64,000 nt of DNA from Methanogenium organophilum (lineage in GTDB: Archaea; Halobacteriota; Methanomicrobia; Methanomicrobiales; Methanomicrobiaceae): contig NZ_CP113361.1 in NCBI RefSeq assembly GCF_026684035.1, positions 620,001-684,000 of the forward strand, given 5' to 3'. The position numbers were made by a program, and so were the translations under genes. The notes under the pieces are model-generated. The model was not told the origin of the DNA. It saw only the letters and a program-made list of their open reading frames with translations, and did not search any database. Of the stretch, positions 52,518 to 61,212 are shown piece after piece (position 1 is the first letter of the stretch; each line of letters begins with the position of its first letter).

Positions 52518-53399
52518 TCAATACTGATCTACCACAGAATCTTGCGGGAGTTTGGCACGAACTGATTTTACAATCAGATCAAATCCAATTTCATCAAGCT
52601 GATCTGCAAGGAGATGGGTGCCGACTGCCTGCCGGTAGATGCGATACATTGCCTCATCAACTGCCTTTTCTGCTGCTTCAAGGGAGGTAACTGTTACAAG
52701 ATGCCGCCCTATCTTCGGATGACGACCGCGTCTGCCGCCAAAGGTAATTTCATAGACCGGATCACCAGCAGTAATCACCCCATACGGACAGGTATGCACA
52801 CAGGCGCCGCAACGGATGCACCGGTCATCATTCAGCACAACAATGCCGTTTTTCACTTCAAGAGCATCTTCCAGGCAATGTTCGACACAGGCACCACATC
52901 CCGTGCATCGTTCCGGGTGACGAACAGGCTTAAGAAGACCGGTTATACCCAGTTCACAGAGACGTTCACTCACACACGAATTGGGACATGCTGAGATACC
53001 AATTCGGGTCTTTACGGGCATTTCACGGCCAAAATATTTCTGGTCGATACGAAGAGCGAACGGAATGGAATCAATATTTGCAAGACGGCACCGTTCAGTT
53101 CCCGGACACGCAGTCACATTGACCACATTCAGGTGTTCTGCACCAAAGGGCGTCCCATTTTCCTCAAGTACTTTTCCAAGCACCTGCAGGTTTTCCTCCG
53201 GCACATGCGGAATTTCTACAGTCTGCCGTGTCGTGAGGTGGATACCATCTCCACCATACTTCTCTGCAGCGTCAGCAATGCCCTGTAGCTGATGCGGAGT
53301 AATAATGCCTGCGGGGATGCGAAGCCGAACCGTAAATGCCTCTTCTCCGCTCTCCACAATTACCCCACTCTGAGAATCTGGATCATATGAGTGCTTCAT
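52518..53399 (-). CDS. Siroheme-[4Fe-4S] sulfite-reductase-like protein with fused ferredoxin domain
   Basis: A 293-residue member of the small Dsr-like family. After a ferredoxin-like half domain (IITPHQLQGIADAAEKYGGDGIHLTTRQTVEIPHV), the siroheme motif is ACPGTERC (Cys-x5-Cys) and SACPNSC (Cys-x3-Cys). A two-cluster ferredoxin insert follows: CTGCGACVEHCLEDAL and CIRCGACVHTCPYGVI. The C-terminal half domain begins ITFGGRRGRHPKIGRHLV. The ferredoxin insertion matches group II small proteins of methanogens; the reaction is unestablished. Located immediately upstream of mcr on the same strand, with its own TATA box near 53425-53437 (GAAAATTAATACTCC on the minus strand). Confidence 0.85.
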   Translation of the reverse strand: MKHSYDPDSQSGVIVESGEEAFTVRLRIPAGIITPHQLQGIADAAEKYGGDGIHLTTRQTVEIPHVPEENLQVLGKVLEENGTPFGAEHLNVVNVTACPGTERCRLANIDSIPFALRIDQKYFGREMPVKTRIGISACPNSCVSERLCELGITGLLKPVRHPERCTGCGACVEHCLEDALEVKNGIVVLNDDRCIRCGACVHTCPYGVITAGDPVYEITFGGRRGRHPKIGRHLVTVTSLEAAEKAVDEAMYRIYRQAVGTHLLADQLDEIGFDLIVKSVRAKLPQDSVVDQY

Positions 53400-53563
53400 T
53401 ATCTATACCAGTGCTGTCTCCGGAGTATTAATTTTCACGGCATTACCTGAAGCCCAAAGGTCATCAAAACCAATCTGCGCCTATTCCAGGAGGTCATATT
53501 GATTTAATTGACATATTAACCCAATTACACCAATAATAATCAGAAATGTGACCCACAGCAGGA

Positions 53564-53575
53564 CAATTAAAATAG
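53564..53575 (+). promoter_or_regulatory. TATA box of the fdhAB-like pair
   Basis: CAATTAAAATAG about 30-40 bases before the ATG suggests a short leader. Confidence 0.35.
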
Positions 53576-53605
53576 TTTACTTCCAGAATTAATTAATTGA
53601 AATAC

Positions 53606-55186
53606 ATGAAATTCAGATACAGTTCAACGATCTGTCCGTTTTGTTCAACGGGCTGCTCATTTAATATAGCAGTTCGTGACGGAGCAGTTGTAGCATCCGG
53701 ACCATACCACCGTTCCCCCGTGAATGATGGTAAGACGTGCCCGAAGGGTCATTATGCATATGAAATGATTTCAGGAAACGAGCGGATATATTCACCTCTT
53801 ATCCGCAAGAATGGTGCTCTGACTGAGTGCAGCTGGGAAGAGGCACTTGCCTATGCCACAAAAAAATTAGCCGAATATGCAGGCCCCGAGATAGGTATTG
53901 TTGCATCAGGACATACGACAAACGAAGATATCTATGCCCTGAAGTGTCTCGCAGACATTATGGGTAGCGATAATTTCACATCACCTGCCGCAGTGGGCAT
54001 TGATGCCGCTGCAGGCAGTATTGCAGACATTGCTGATGCAGACTGCATCGTCGTAGTCGGAAACCTCGCATTATCACACCCTCTTATTGCACGCAGGGTC
54101 GCAAACGCAAAGGATAGGGGTGCAAAAGTGACCGTTGTGGATACCTATCTCAGTCCAACTGCCAGGTTGGCCGATGAATTCATTCAGGCAACTCCGGGCA
54201 GTGAATGCAAGGCGGTAAAAGAGGCCGCAAAGTTCATTGAAGGAGAGAATGCCTATGTTCTCTTCGGCATCAGTGCAGGAGATGCAGAGGCATCAATCGC
54301 TGCGGCAGCACTGAACGTGGCCGAAGACAAGGGGGTGGCATTCTTTGCATTCCCGGCGCAAAGCAATGGCCGTGGCGCCCTTGATATCGGTGCCTTCACT
54401 CCTATTGAACGTGTACTTGCCGATAAAACGATCAAGGCGTGGTATATTATGGGAGAGGAAATGGGCGCTGTTGAGGCTGATTTCGTCGTCGTTCAGGATG
54501 CATTTATGACCGTAACAGCACAGTACGCTGATGTTGTCCTTCCTGCAGCCGTCTTTGCTGAAACCGAAGGCACAGCCACCAATGCTGAACGCCGTGTCCA
54601 GCGTCTTCACCAGGCTACTGAACCAGCCGAAGGTACGAAACCACACTGGAGAATAGTTGCAGATGTTGCGTCCGGTTTGGGAACAGACCTGGAATATGAA
54701 ACATCAGAAGAAGTCTTTACAGACATTGCCGCCAATGTCAAAGGGTATGACGGCCTCACCTATGCAGCACTCGAAAAAGACGGATTTCTTATTGCACCCC
54801 GGAAGGCTTCTGTTAGTGCAGGACCGGAACCTGCATCTGTGAAGACCAGTGACGAATTTCCCATTGTTCTTTCAATGACCCCTACAATCTGGCATGGATT
54901 TGGCAGTGCAGGCACATATTCAAAGAACTGTCCGACTCTGGTACAGGAATCCCCTGGCATATGGATTGGTATCAACCCTGACGATGCCAAAGAAAAAGGG
55001 CTTCAAAATGGCACAAAGGTTACCGTATCTTCCAATATCGGTGAACTGACAGCTGCCGTAAAGGTGATGAACAGCGTCGCTGTGCGAACCGCAATAATTC
55101 CTGCGATGAGAATGAAAGACATCTGTGCCTGTGCAGTCACCGGCGGAAGAAAAACATGTGCAGTACGTATTGAGGAGGTGGCCTGA
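53606..55186 (+). CDS. FdhA-like molybdopterin oxidoreductase without the catalytic Cys/Sec
   Basis: A 526-residue relative of the formate dehydrogenase alpha subunit, shorter than the usual ~680. The [4Fe-4S] ligands are CPFCSTGC (Cys10, 13, 17) and KTCPKG (Cys45). The molybdopterin domains follow (GHTTNEDIYALKCLADIMG, GSIADIADADCIVVVGN, QYADVVLPAAVFAETEGTATNAERRVQ) and a C-terminal pterin-dinucleotide domain (FPIVLSMTPTIWHG). In ordinary FdhA the catalytic Cys or Sec lies in a segment of the type NNVDHCARLCH. Here the equivalent place is SDNFTSPAAVGID, roughly fifteen residues shorter with no Cys, Sec or adjacent His. It is probably not a formate dehydrogenase on its own. ATG at 53606 is preferred over an upstream TTG. 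Confidence 0.8.
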   Translation: MKFRYSSTICPFCSTGCSFNIAVRDGAVVASGPYHRSPVNDGKTCPKGHYAYEMISGNERIYSPLIRKNGALTECSWEEALAYATKKLAEYAGPEIGIVASGHTTNEDIYALKCLADIMGSDNFTSPAAVGIDAAAGSIADIADADCIVVVGNLALSHPLIARRVANAKDRGAKVTVVDTYLSPTARLADEFIQATPGSECKAVKEAAKFIEGENAYVLFGISAGDAEASIAAAALNVAEDKGVAFFAFPAQSNGRGALDIGAFTPIERVLADKTIKAWYIMGEEMGAVEADFVVVQDAFMTVTAQYADVVLPAAVFAETEGTATNAERRVQRLHQATEPAEGTKPHWRIVADVASGLGTDLEYETSEEVFTDIAANVKGYDGLTYAALEKDGFLIAPRKASVSAGPEPASVKTSDEFPIVLSMTPTIWHGFGSAGTYSKNCPTLVQESPGIWIGINPDDAKEKGLQNGTKVTVSSNIGELTAAVKVMNSVAVRTAIIPAMRMKDICACAVTGGRKTCAVRIEEVA

Positions 55187-55188
55187 AC

Positions 55189-56427
55189 ATGTCAGCAAAA
55201 GGAGATTTTGTATACGCATGGGCATCTGATGCCGGAATGGCAGAGAGAGGAGAGTGCGGAGGTGCGGTATCAACACTTCTGAAATACGCACTGGAGAGTG
55301 GAATGGTCGATGCCGTGCTTGCCGTGAAGAAGGGTGTTGACCTCTATGACGCAGTCCCCGCACTCATCACCAACCCGGCAGACGTGGATGAAACCGCCGG
55401 ATCGCTGCACTGCGGAACCCTGCTGCTCCCGAAACTCATCAAGAAATACTGCGACGGAGCAAAGGACAAAAAGATTGCCGTAACTCTAAAGGGATGCGAT
55501 GCAAAGGCGATGTATGAACTCGCCAAACGCAACCAGATAAACCTCGACAATGTCATAATGATCGGCCTCAACTGTGGCGGCTCCGTGAGCCCGGTTCAGG
55601 CACGAAAGATGATTGCAGAGAAATTTGAGACCGACCCCGACACCGTTATCAAAGAGGAGATTGACAAGGGCCAGTTCATCATCGTCACCGAAGACCACGA
55701 GCATAAGGGTATCAAAATTGATGACCTGGAAGAAGAGGGATACGGACGTCGCCCAAACTGCCAGCGCTGTAAGACAAAGATCCCGCGCCAGTGCGATCTT
55801 GCATGCGGAAACTGGGGAGTCATCGGAGATAAGGCGGGCAAAGCCACCTTTGTCGAAGTATGCAGTGATAAGGGTGCTGCCCTCCTCGATGCTGCTGCAA
55901 AAAACGGTGCCATCGAGACCTGTGAACCTGTCCCTCAAGGACTGGTCATCCGCGGAAAAGTGGAGAATGCCATGCTCAAACTCGGTGACAGATGCCGTGC
56001 AGAACAGTTCGAAAAACTGGGTGACAGTGAAGATCGTCTGAAATATATCATGGACAAGACGTCCCGTTGTATTAAATGCTACCAGTGCATTGAAAACTGC
56101 CCGATCTGCTACTGTGTTGAATGTTCGACAAAAAAGCCGCACCTCGTCATACCCGGTGAAGTGAATCCGCCCTTTATGTTCCACCTCATCCGGTTCAGTC
56201 ACATCTCGGACTCATGCATCAACTGTGGACAGTGCGAAGAACTCTGTGCGATGGATATCCCGAATTCGCTCTTCATGCATTCCCTGCAGCTGGAGATGGA
56301 GAAGATGTTCGGGTTTGTTCCTGGCATCAACATGGACCTGCCCGTCCTCGCGCTCGTTGAAGAACCCACTGAACGCAGGCGTCTTTCAGACACCGGTGAT
56401 GACCAGATATTCAATATCTTTTCATAA
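55189..56427 (+). CDS. fdhB: F420-reducing formate dehydrogenase beta subunit (FdhB/FrhB type)
   Basis: A 412-residue subunit that transfers electrons to or from coenzyme F420 through FAD and iron-sulfur clusters. The F420/FAD domain includes GGAVSTLLKYALESGMVDAVL, GSLHCGTLLLPKLIKKYC, LKGCDAKAMYELAKR, MIGLNCGGSVSP, RRPNCQRCKTKIPRQCDLACGNWG. Two ferredoxin-like motifs follow: CIKCYQCIENCPICYCVEC and CINCGQCEELCAMDIP. Spacing to the FdhA-like gene is two bases, so they form one operon. It is full length and apparently intact. Confidence 0.93.
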   Translation: MSAKGDFVYAWASDAGMAERGECGGAVSTLLKYALESGMVDAVLAVKKGVDLYDAVPALITNPADVDETAGSLHCGTLLLPKLIKKYCDGAKDKKIAVTLKGCDAKAMYELAKRNQINLDNVIMIGLNCGGSVSPVQARKMIAEKFETDPDTVIKEEIDKGQFIIVTEDHEHKGIKIDDLEEEGYGRRPNCQRCKTKIPRQCDLACGNWGVIGDKAGKATFVEVCSDKGAALLDAAAKNGAIETCEPVPQGLVIRGKVENAMLKLGDRCRAEQFEKLGDSEDRLKYIMDKTSRCIKCYQCIENCPICYCVECSTKKPHLVIPGEVNPPFMFHLIRFSHISDSCINCGQCEELCAMDIPNSLFMHSLQLEMEKMFGFVPGINMDLPVLALVEEPTERRRLSDTGDDQIFNIFS

Positions 56428-56634
56428 TCCCTACTATTTTTGAATGAAAACAATGCCAAAAAAAAGTTCTGCACGCAACTTCGGCATTTTTTCAATCTCT
56501 CTCATATATCCCCACTTACCCCCACTTTTCGGATAAAACCTATGAATAATATCCCTGAATGCTTCACCGGAATTTATCACGGAGAAGATACTCCTCCGGA
56601 TGGGTAGTATAACAGCAAATATCCGGACGATATA

Positions 56635-58428
56635 TCAGTCCTTCTTTGAGAGTTCATTCATCCTTCGGGTATATGAACGCATAATATCCGTCGAGGTCAC
56701 AAATCCCAGAAGGATATCAGGATTATCCCGGTCAACAACCGGGAGATGATGAAGGCTCTTCTCCATCATAATAGAAAGGGCCATTTCAAGAGTGGAATCC
56801 GGATAAATCGTATAGAGAGACGTATTCATCACGTCCTCAATTATCGGAACGGACTGCCCTTCCGGTTTCGCACTTCTGTGTGTAACAATACCCACAAGTT
56901 TCCCGTCTTCACAAACCGGAAATCCCGTGTGTTGCGTCTGATCCATTATGCTGACCATTTTTGCCCAGGAATCATCAGGTGAAAGACAGATCAGATCTTC
57001 CCTTTTTTTCATGGCACTCTCTGCGGAAATATCCTCCAGAATCTCAACCTGGTACTCTCCCCGGTGAGCCGGAGACTGTGCCTTTGTTCTCAATTGTTCG
57101 ACAAAGATTGTTTTCTCTCCCGTAAGAACGTTTGAAACCGCAACAGCACCCATGGCAGGCACCAACAGGGAAAAGTCGTTGGTCATCTCGACAACCATAA
57201 TCATCACTGAAATAGGAGAATTGGCAATTCCACCGAAAAGAGCGATCATACCCACGATAACAAATGCAGGAACGGATGCGAGCGGCACAATCTGGGGCAC
57301 CAGACCATGAAGCGTCATTCCAAATGCTCCACCGGCAGCACCGCCAATGGCAAGCCCGGGGGCAAAGACACCTCCGCTGCCTCCTGAACCAATAGTAAAT
57401 GATGTGGTGAGTATTTTGGTAAAAGGCAGCAGAAGAAGCACACTCAAAGGCAGCATATTGTACATGGCGAGCTGAAGAAATCCATACCCAGTGCCAAGGC
57501 TTCCAAGCGCCGTTATCATGGTTTGCGGTGAGATATAGGCAAGAGACACCACAAGTACAGCAATCAGAAATGCTCCGGCGACCGGTTTGAGATATTTCGG
57601 CAACCGGTATTTCTCAAAAACTTTGTTGAACGTTCGTTTCGTTCCATAAAAGGTCGAAATATACAATAACCCGACAAATGCACTGATTGCTCCCAGCACA
57701 AGGAAGAGGGGAATCTGTGCAATTTCCCACTGAATTCCCACCGCGCCAAAGACAGGGTCATATCCTTCAAAGAACCCAAATATCGAATATCCAATTATTG
57801 ATGCCAGAAATGAAGGCATGATTGCTTCTGATTCAAAGTCACGCGTATAGAGAATCTCTGCGGCGAGTATCGCACCACCCAGTGGTGCTTTGAATATTGT
57901 ACCGATACCGGCACCAATTCCTGTTGCAAGGGCAATTCTTCGTTCCCGGGGTGAAAGTTTTAGTGCATCAGCAGCAATCGAACCGAATCCCGCCGATATC
58001 TGTGCCGTAGGACCTTCTCTTCCGGCACTTCCACCAGTTGATATCGTGAGAATGGAGGCAACTGCCTTAACCAAAGGAACCCTCCAGCGTATCTTACCTT
58101 CACCGTGAAATGCCTTTATCGCCGCATCGGTACCGTGCCCTTCGGCTTCAGGAGCAAATTTATACACAAGGAGCCCGGAAAGAAAGGCTCCACCACATAT
58201 TACCGGGAAAATCAACCAGATAAGCGCCGGAGGAGCCCACCCGGATATACTTTCAATTGACTGACCTTCCATGGGATAATGATAGCCAAAAAGACTGTCC
58301 ATCACAAAATGGGTGCCGAACTTGAGCCCCCAAAAGAAAAGCAATGCACCAATTCCGGAAATGATGCCAACGACTATCCCTATCAGCATTATCTTTCTAA
58401 ATGAAGAGGAATTGTCAACCGTTGACAT
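56635..58428 (-). CDS. ClC family chloride channel/antiporter with C-terminal CBS domains
   Basis: A membrane protein of 597 residues with about eighteen helical segments typical of ClC. Conserved motifs are GGSAGREGPTAQ, where the Glu is the gate, and GSGGSGGVFAPGLAIGGAAGG. A CBS-domain pair follows at about residues 475-590 (SWAKMVSIMDQTQHTGFPVCEDGKLVGIVTHRSA and LEMALSIMMEKSLHHLPVVDRDNPDILLGFVTSTDIM), suggesting nucleotide regulation. Chloride/H+ exchange or channel activity cannot be told. A TATA element near 58453-58464 (TAATTATATCGG on the minus strand) predicts a very short leader. The fdhB gene is convergent. Confidence 0.92.
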   Translation of the reverse strand: MSTVDNSSSFRKIMLIGIVVGIISGIGALLFFWGLKFGTHFVMDSLFGYHYPMEGQSIESISGWAPPALIWLIFPVICGGAFLSGLLVYKFAPEAEGHGTDAAIKAFHGEGKIRWRVPLVKAVASILTISTGGSAGREGPTAQISAGFGSIAADALKLSPRERRIALATGIGAGIGTIFKAPLGGAILAAEILYTRDFESEAIMPSFLASIIGYSIFGFFEGYDPVFGAVGIQWEIAQIPLFLVLGAISAFVGLLYISTFYGTKRTFNKVFEKYRLPKYLKPVAGAFLIAVLVVSLAYISPQTMITALGSLGTGYGFLQLAMYNMLPLSVLLLLPFTKILTTSFTIGSGGSGGVFAPGLAIGGAAGGAFGMTLHGLVPQIVPLASVPAFVIVGMIALFGGIANSPISVMIMVVEMTNDFSLLVPAMGAVAVSNVLTGEKTIFVEQLRTKAQSPAHRGEYQVEILEDISAESAMKKREDLICLSPDDSWAKMVSIMDQTQHTGFPVCEDGKLVGIVTHRSAKPEGQSVPIIEDVMNTSLYTIYPDSTLEMALSIMMEKSLHHLPVVDRDNPDILLGFVTSTDIMRSYTRRMNELSKKD

Positions 58429-58662
58429 AAACTGAGAGATAGTTTTGTTCCCGATATAATTAGAACATTATTATTTTTTTACGCCATTTGTTATGCAATT
58501 TCGATGAAAAATATCTCCTTAATACCCATACATCACATGCACAATCTTCCGCCAAATCAGCCTCATCGTTATCGTGTACCGAACATATCCTTTCCGGAAA
58601 GAGTGTTCCGGATTCTTCAGAACATGCGTCACTATACTAAAAAATGCAGATAAACTGCAACA

Positions 58663-58675
58663 ATAAAAAAAGGAT
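58663..58675 (-). terminator. T-tract terminator after fwdC
   Basis: A seven-base T run on the minus strand (A run 58665-58671 on the plus strand) just past the fwdC stop codon, ending the hdrA-mvhD-fwd operon. Confidence 0.55.
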
Positions 58676-59476
58676 TTAGTATTTCATGTATAGCTGACCG
58701 TAGATGACTTCGCCCTTGCGCTTAGGATGACGTTCGCCCATATCTCCCTCATACAGAGCAAAATGTCCTTCCTCACCATCTACTTCAAGGTCAACATCAT
58801 TGCGATACTGGAACCCTGGCATCATTACATCAATGTCACCATAGACGTAAATCGTTCCTTTCACCATCTGTCCGCCGACACGACTCTTTGCATCGCCTTT
58901 GACGATGATCGTGCCGCCTTCCATGTGTGTTCCGACATGCACGTCGATGTCGCCACCGACAATGATCGTGCCGCCACGCATGAACGTACCGACATCACTG
59001 CCGGCATTGCCGCTGACCCGGATCTCTCCGCCCTGCATACCACGCCAGTCGCCACGGTATGCTGCACCGAGATAATTGCCTGCGTTTCCGTTGACAATCA
59101 GCTCGCCGCCGGTCATGCCAAGACCTGCGAATGCATCGATGTCGCCATTGACGGTGATCTTTCCACCAGCCATCCAGCTGCCGACATACATGTCTGCATT
59201 GCCATTAACAACAACCTCGCCCGCGGTCATCTTCATGCCAATGTATTTCACACGACTGACATCACCATTGATGACAATCGTGGTGTCTGCTGCCGCCTGC
59301 CCACCTTCACCCTCAACGGTGAAGTAGTCACCGAGGGTGACTGTGGTCTTGCCAACAAAGGCATGCAGTGCTGCAATCTCCTGTGCATTCTTCCCTGCAA
59401 AGACATCGGGTGTGATGTTCTCTGCCTCAAGGAAGAGTGTGGGGGTCTGGGTTGGGATAAGAGTTACTTTTGCCAT
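58676..59476 (-). CDS. fwdC: Formylmethanofuran dehydrogenase subunit C
   Basis: A 266-residue structural subunit. Residues about 70-220 are the repeating parallel beta-helix typical of FwdC/GltB-C proteins, with repeated G-x-x-V-x-G-x-x-x units such as GEVVNGNADMYVG-like, GEIRVSGNAGSDVG, GTIIVGGDIDVHVG and GTIYVYGDIDVMMPG. It caps the FwdA-FwdB interface. It is the last gene of the operon. Confidence 0.95.
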   Translation of the reverse strand: MAKVTLIPTQTPTLFLEAENITPDVFAGKNAQEIAALHAFVGKTTVTLGDYFTVEGEGGQAAADTTIVINGDVSRVKYIGMKMTAGEVVVNGNADMYVGSWMAGGKITVNGDIDAFAGLGMTGGELIVNGNAGNYLGAAYRGDWRGMQGGEIRVSGNAGSDVGTFMRGGTIIVGGDIDVHVGTHMEGGTIIVKGDAKSRVGGQMVKGTIYVYGDIDVMMPGFQYRNDVDLEVDGEEGHFALYEGDMGERHPKRKGEVIYGQLYMKY

Positions 59477-59488
59477 ATCTCCGTCACC

Positions 59489-61210
59489 TCACCTGGTTGC
59501 ATCGACCTCGATGACATACGGATTCGGCACAAAGTGGTGTCCCTCAACCGTGTAGTTGTTCTGCGTCACGGTGTAATACCGGCGGAACTTCTCTGCAATG
59601 TCGCGCTCGACCATTGGGTTTTCATTGACCTTGGCATCGACCCAGAAGGTACGCTTGTTGCCCATGTCAACGATTTCACCCTCCTTGACAATCATTCTGC
59701 CGCCCTTGATGAGATAAGCTGCATTACCGAATGCATACTCAATCTTCTCAGGGTCGTCAGTATCAGTCTCAGGGTTGTACGGATAGACAGCGACATCACC
59801 CTCAAGACCTGCCTTGAGTGAACCGAACATGTGACCAAGACCAAGGGTCTTTGCCGGTCCTGCACGGGTCATCATGGCAAGTTCGTAGAGTGAGATCTCA
59901 CGGTCGATTTCACCGATGTAACACCGCTCGCGGATCTTGTCTCCGTACTTGAGGGTGTTGTCAAGCATGTCGTCACGTGCCTTTGCACTCATGAGCCACT
60001 TGTAGACACGCGGGTAGCGGCACAGCGGTCCTGCATTGGGTGCATCGGTTGTGATATATGCACGCATTGGGTCCTTGATGAAGAGACCACACTCAAGACC
60101 GACTGCCCACTGGGCACCGGCGATGAATGTCTTCGGGTTGTAGATGAACGGAACAATACCGGACCCGGTCTCAAGCTCCACATCTGTGTTTGCCCACTTG
60201 AGGTTGTTCATGTGGGAGAGGTGGTGCTCGAACGGACCGTCTGCTGTCATCGTGGTGGTCTCGTCAAGGGTTACGACACCAAGGTCGTAGCTGATGTTGT
60301 CAACAGAGTTGATATACTCAACAACTTCCTTGGACTTGGACTCAAAGGACTTGGATGCATAGCTTTCACCGCCGTAGCAGTGGAACTGCAGGTGCGTGTT
60401 GTGCAGCACAACTTCACGGCCAAAGTCATTCTGTGGACTGTAGTCCTCTGCGATCTTCAGTGTGTCAAGGGTGATTTCGTAGTTGCCGGGTTCACCAAGA
60501 CTGTTGCCATGCACATGCATACAGTGCGGAAGGCCGAGGTACTCGTTTGCTGCGATGAGGCCGGAGACGATCTGGCGCGGAGTCACGTCAAAGTACGGGA
60601 CCACGTCGTCAACTGTCTCACAGTTCATTCCCCATCCCCAGGACTCGGTACCGCCGGGGTTCACACACTTGACGCCGAATCCCTTGGTCTGGTTGAGAAG
60701 CCATGCAATGTATGCGGCGGTATTCTCAATCTCGTTCTCCTTGAGGTACTCAAGGACAAACCAGTTGTTACCAAAGACCGGGAGTGCTCCCTGGTCGATG
60801 ATTGGGGTGTCGCGGATCTCCTCGTGGGTATGGCGTGCATACAGAGGCGGCATTGCTGCCTCCATGGAGAAGCCAAATCCCATACGTGCATACAGGTATG
60901 CGGTTCTGAGAACGGTAGGGACGGAAAATCCACCCTCCATGCGCTTCAAACCGCTGCCTGCAGCAGCATTGAAGAGTTTATCTTCCGGACGGAAATTCCG
61001 GCCGACGTTCACCTTAGGGCCTGCAACATGTGCATGAACGTCAACACCTGCCGCCATCACGGTCATACCGGTGGCATCGATGATAGTCGGCTTTGTGACA
61101 TCGCCTGCATCGACCATCTTGCCGTCTTTAATGGCGACATCAACTTTGTCTCCGTTAATCCCCTGTATGGGGTCGTAGACAAAACCATTTTTGATGAGAT
61201 ACTCTGTCAT
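59489..61210 (-). CDS. fwdA: Formylmethanofuran dehydrogenase subunit A
   Basis: The dinuclear-zinc amidohydrolase subunit that condenses formate with methanofuran after CO2 reduction in FwdB. The 573 residues are full length. Motifs: MAAGVDVHAHVAGPKVNVGR for the first metal ligands, GLPHCMHVHGNSLGEPGNYEI, VLHNTHLQFHCYGG, and TTDAPNAGPLCRYPRV with the Asp. A formate tunnel connects it to FwdB. It is two bases after fwdB. Confidence 0.96.
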   Translation of the reverse strand: MTEYLIKNGFVYDPIQGINGDKVDVAIKDGKMVDAGDVTKPTIIDATGMTVMAAGVDVHAHVAGPKVNVGRNFRPEDKLFNAAAGSGLKRMEGGFSVPTVLRTAYLYARMGFGFSMEAAMPPLYARHTHEEIRDTPIIDQGALPVFGNNWFVLEYLKENEIENTAAYIAWLLNQTKGFGVKCVNPGGTESWGWGMNCETVDDVVPYFDVTPRQIVSGLIAANEYLGLPHCMHVHGNSLGEPGNYEITLDTLKIAEDYSPQNDFGREVVLHNTHLQFHCYGGESYASKSFESKSKEVVEYINSVDNISYDLGVVTLDETTTMTADGPFEHHLSHMNNLKWANTDVELETGSGIVPFIYNPKTFIAGAQWAVGLECGLFIKDPMRAYITTDAPNAGPLCRYPRVYKWLMSAKARDDMLDNTLKYGDKIRERCYIGEIDREISLYELAMMTRAGPAKTLGLGHMFGSLKAGLEGDVAVYPYNPETDTDDPEKIEYAFGNAAYLIKGGRMIVKEGEIVDMGNKRTFWVDAKVNENPMVERDIAEKFRRYYTVTQNNYTVEGHHFVPNPYVIEVDATR

Positions 61211-61212
61211 GA

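Noticed and set aside
53606-53900. The FdhA-like gene as a second fwdB
   Set aside because: It carries the C-terminal pterin-dinucleotide domain within the same chain and sits with FdhB, whereas Fwd has that domain as separate FwdD.
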